Assembly (NCBI GenBank): GCA_005883905.1
Contig: VAYD01000023.1
Coordinates: 1-14,807, forward strand
Source: Actinomycetota bacterium
GTDB lineage: Bacteria > Actinomycetota > Thermoleophilia > Solirubrobacterales > Solirubrobacteraceae
DNA: 14,807 bases
Reading direction: 5' to 3'
Numbering within the stretch: position 1 is the stretch's first letter; each line of letters opens with the position of its first letter. The notes below the pieces were generated by a model that made no database searches, had not been told where the DNA came from, and worked only from the letters and a program-made list of their open reading frames with translations. Below, piece by piece: positions 14,613 through 14,807 of the stretch. The translations under genes were made by a program, and so were the position numbers.

Positions 14613-14807
14613 GGGTCAGCGCCTCCGCGCGCTCGGCCAGCTGCACGACGCCCTCGCCGAAGCCCTTGAGGTACGGGTCGTCGGTGGCGCCCGCGACCGC
14701 GCGCTTGTAGTTGCCCTCCATGAACACGATCGACTTCCACAGCGCCAGCGTCTGGTACCAGCGGATGTCGGTCATCGAGCGCCCCGAGCGCTCCTCGTAG
14801 CGGGCGA
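14602..14807 (-). CDS. APH-fold phosphotransferase, C-terminal end (continues past the right edge)
   Basis: Reading leftward from the window edge, 67 codons end in TAG at 14602-14604. The visible tail ARYEERSGRSMTDIRWYQTL, then ALWKSIVFMEGNYKRAVAG, then DDPYLKGFGEGVVQLAERA matches the C-terminal helices of the aminoglycoside-phosphotransferase/ACAD10-11 kinase-like family, where an IRWYQ-type helix and a KxxxxxEG segment are common. The catalytic HxD and DxD motifs lie outside the window. Known relatives phosphorylate hydroxyacyl-CoAs or small metabolites; antibiotic resistance is not implied. Its 3' end overlaps the HAD gene by 11 nt, showing one operon. The family call rests on the tail only. 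Confidence 0.65.
   Translation of the reverse strand, partial: ARYEERSGRSMTDIRWYQTLALWKSIVFMEGNYKRAVAGATDDPYLKGFGEGVVQLAERAEALTRGE

Noticed and set aside
13492..14669. Continuation of the ctaG frame as one long plus-strand gene
   Set aside because: The sequence after 13434 is low-complexity Arg/Ala/Val and is antisense to GAF and HAD genes with complete motifs. The family tail and stop are found one frame over.
14602..14807. The APH-type gene as an aminoglycoside resistance determinant
   Set aside because: Only the C-terminal tail is visible; it fits the ACAD10/11-like metabolic branch, and the operon partner is a HAD protein.

Overview
This window is GC-rich, densely packed chromosomal DNA from an actinobacterium. 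An Mce-family lipid-transfer protein, a GabD2-like aldehyde dehydrogenase, a CtaG oxidase-assembly factor, a MurJ-type discoidin domain and very short leaders together suggest the Thermoleophilia/Solirubrobacterales side of the phylum. That placement comes from gene content and style, not from a marker gene. I see no rRNA, tRNA, CRISPR array, prophage or complete insertion sequence.

Layout, left to right. Positions 1-910 (+) hold the C-terminal 302 codons of an Mce protein. Convergent to it is a PfkB-family sugar kinase (1066-2001, -). Divergent from the kinase is a rightward run: quinone oxidoreductase-like protein, DEAD-box RNA helicase with a DbpA-type tail, a zinc-ribbon/membrane/discoidin-like protein, a cyclophilin and an aldehyde dehydrogenase (2082-7535). 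A leftward block (11250 down to 7501) encodes a hybrid sensor kinase with two receiver domains, a stand-alone HD-GYP phosphodiesterase, a stand-alone receiver and a small acidic protein of unknown function. This looks like an RpfC/RpfG-like c-di-GMP signalling set with its output protein split over two genes. Rightward from 11275 come a small membrane-anchored Pro-rich protein, an EamA transporter and ctaG. Leftward from the right edge comes an operon of an APH-fold phosphotransferase (partial), a HAD-like protein and a GAF protein.

Most notable points: (1) ctaG carries a frame disruption near its 3' end. The expected tail and a TAA lie one frame over; the unshifted frame stays open through two opposite-strand genes. 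(2) A 31-bp nearly perfect palindrome built around GGGGTC-A-GACCCC sits in frame inside the Pro-rich protein gene and looks like a REP/RAYT-type mobile palindrome. (3) Nine genes have a TANNNT-like -10 box ending 6-10 nt before the start codon, which predicts leaderless or nearly leaderless mRNAs. In three places the preceding gene's TAG stop is itself the first half of the box. (4) The kinase and the Pro-rich gene have divergent -10 boxes that overlap by 2 bp. (5) The HAD and APH genes, overlapping in one operon, parallel the HAD-APH part of the ACAD10 fusion protein and the phosphotransferase of bacterial 4-hydroxyacid degradation.

The organism assignment, promoters and functional links are inferences from reading the sequence; no search was run.
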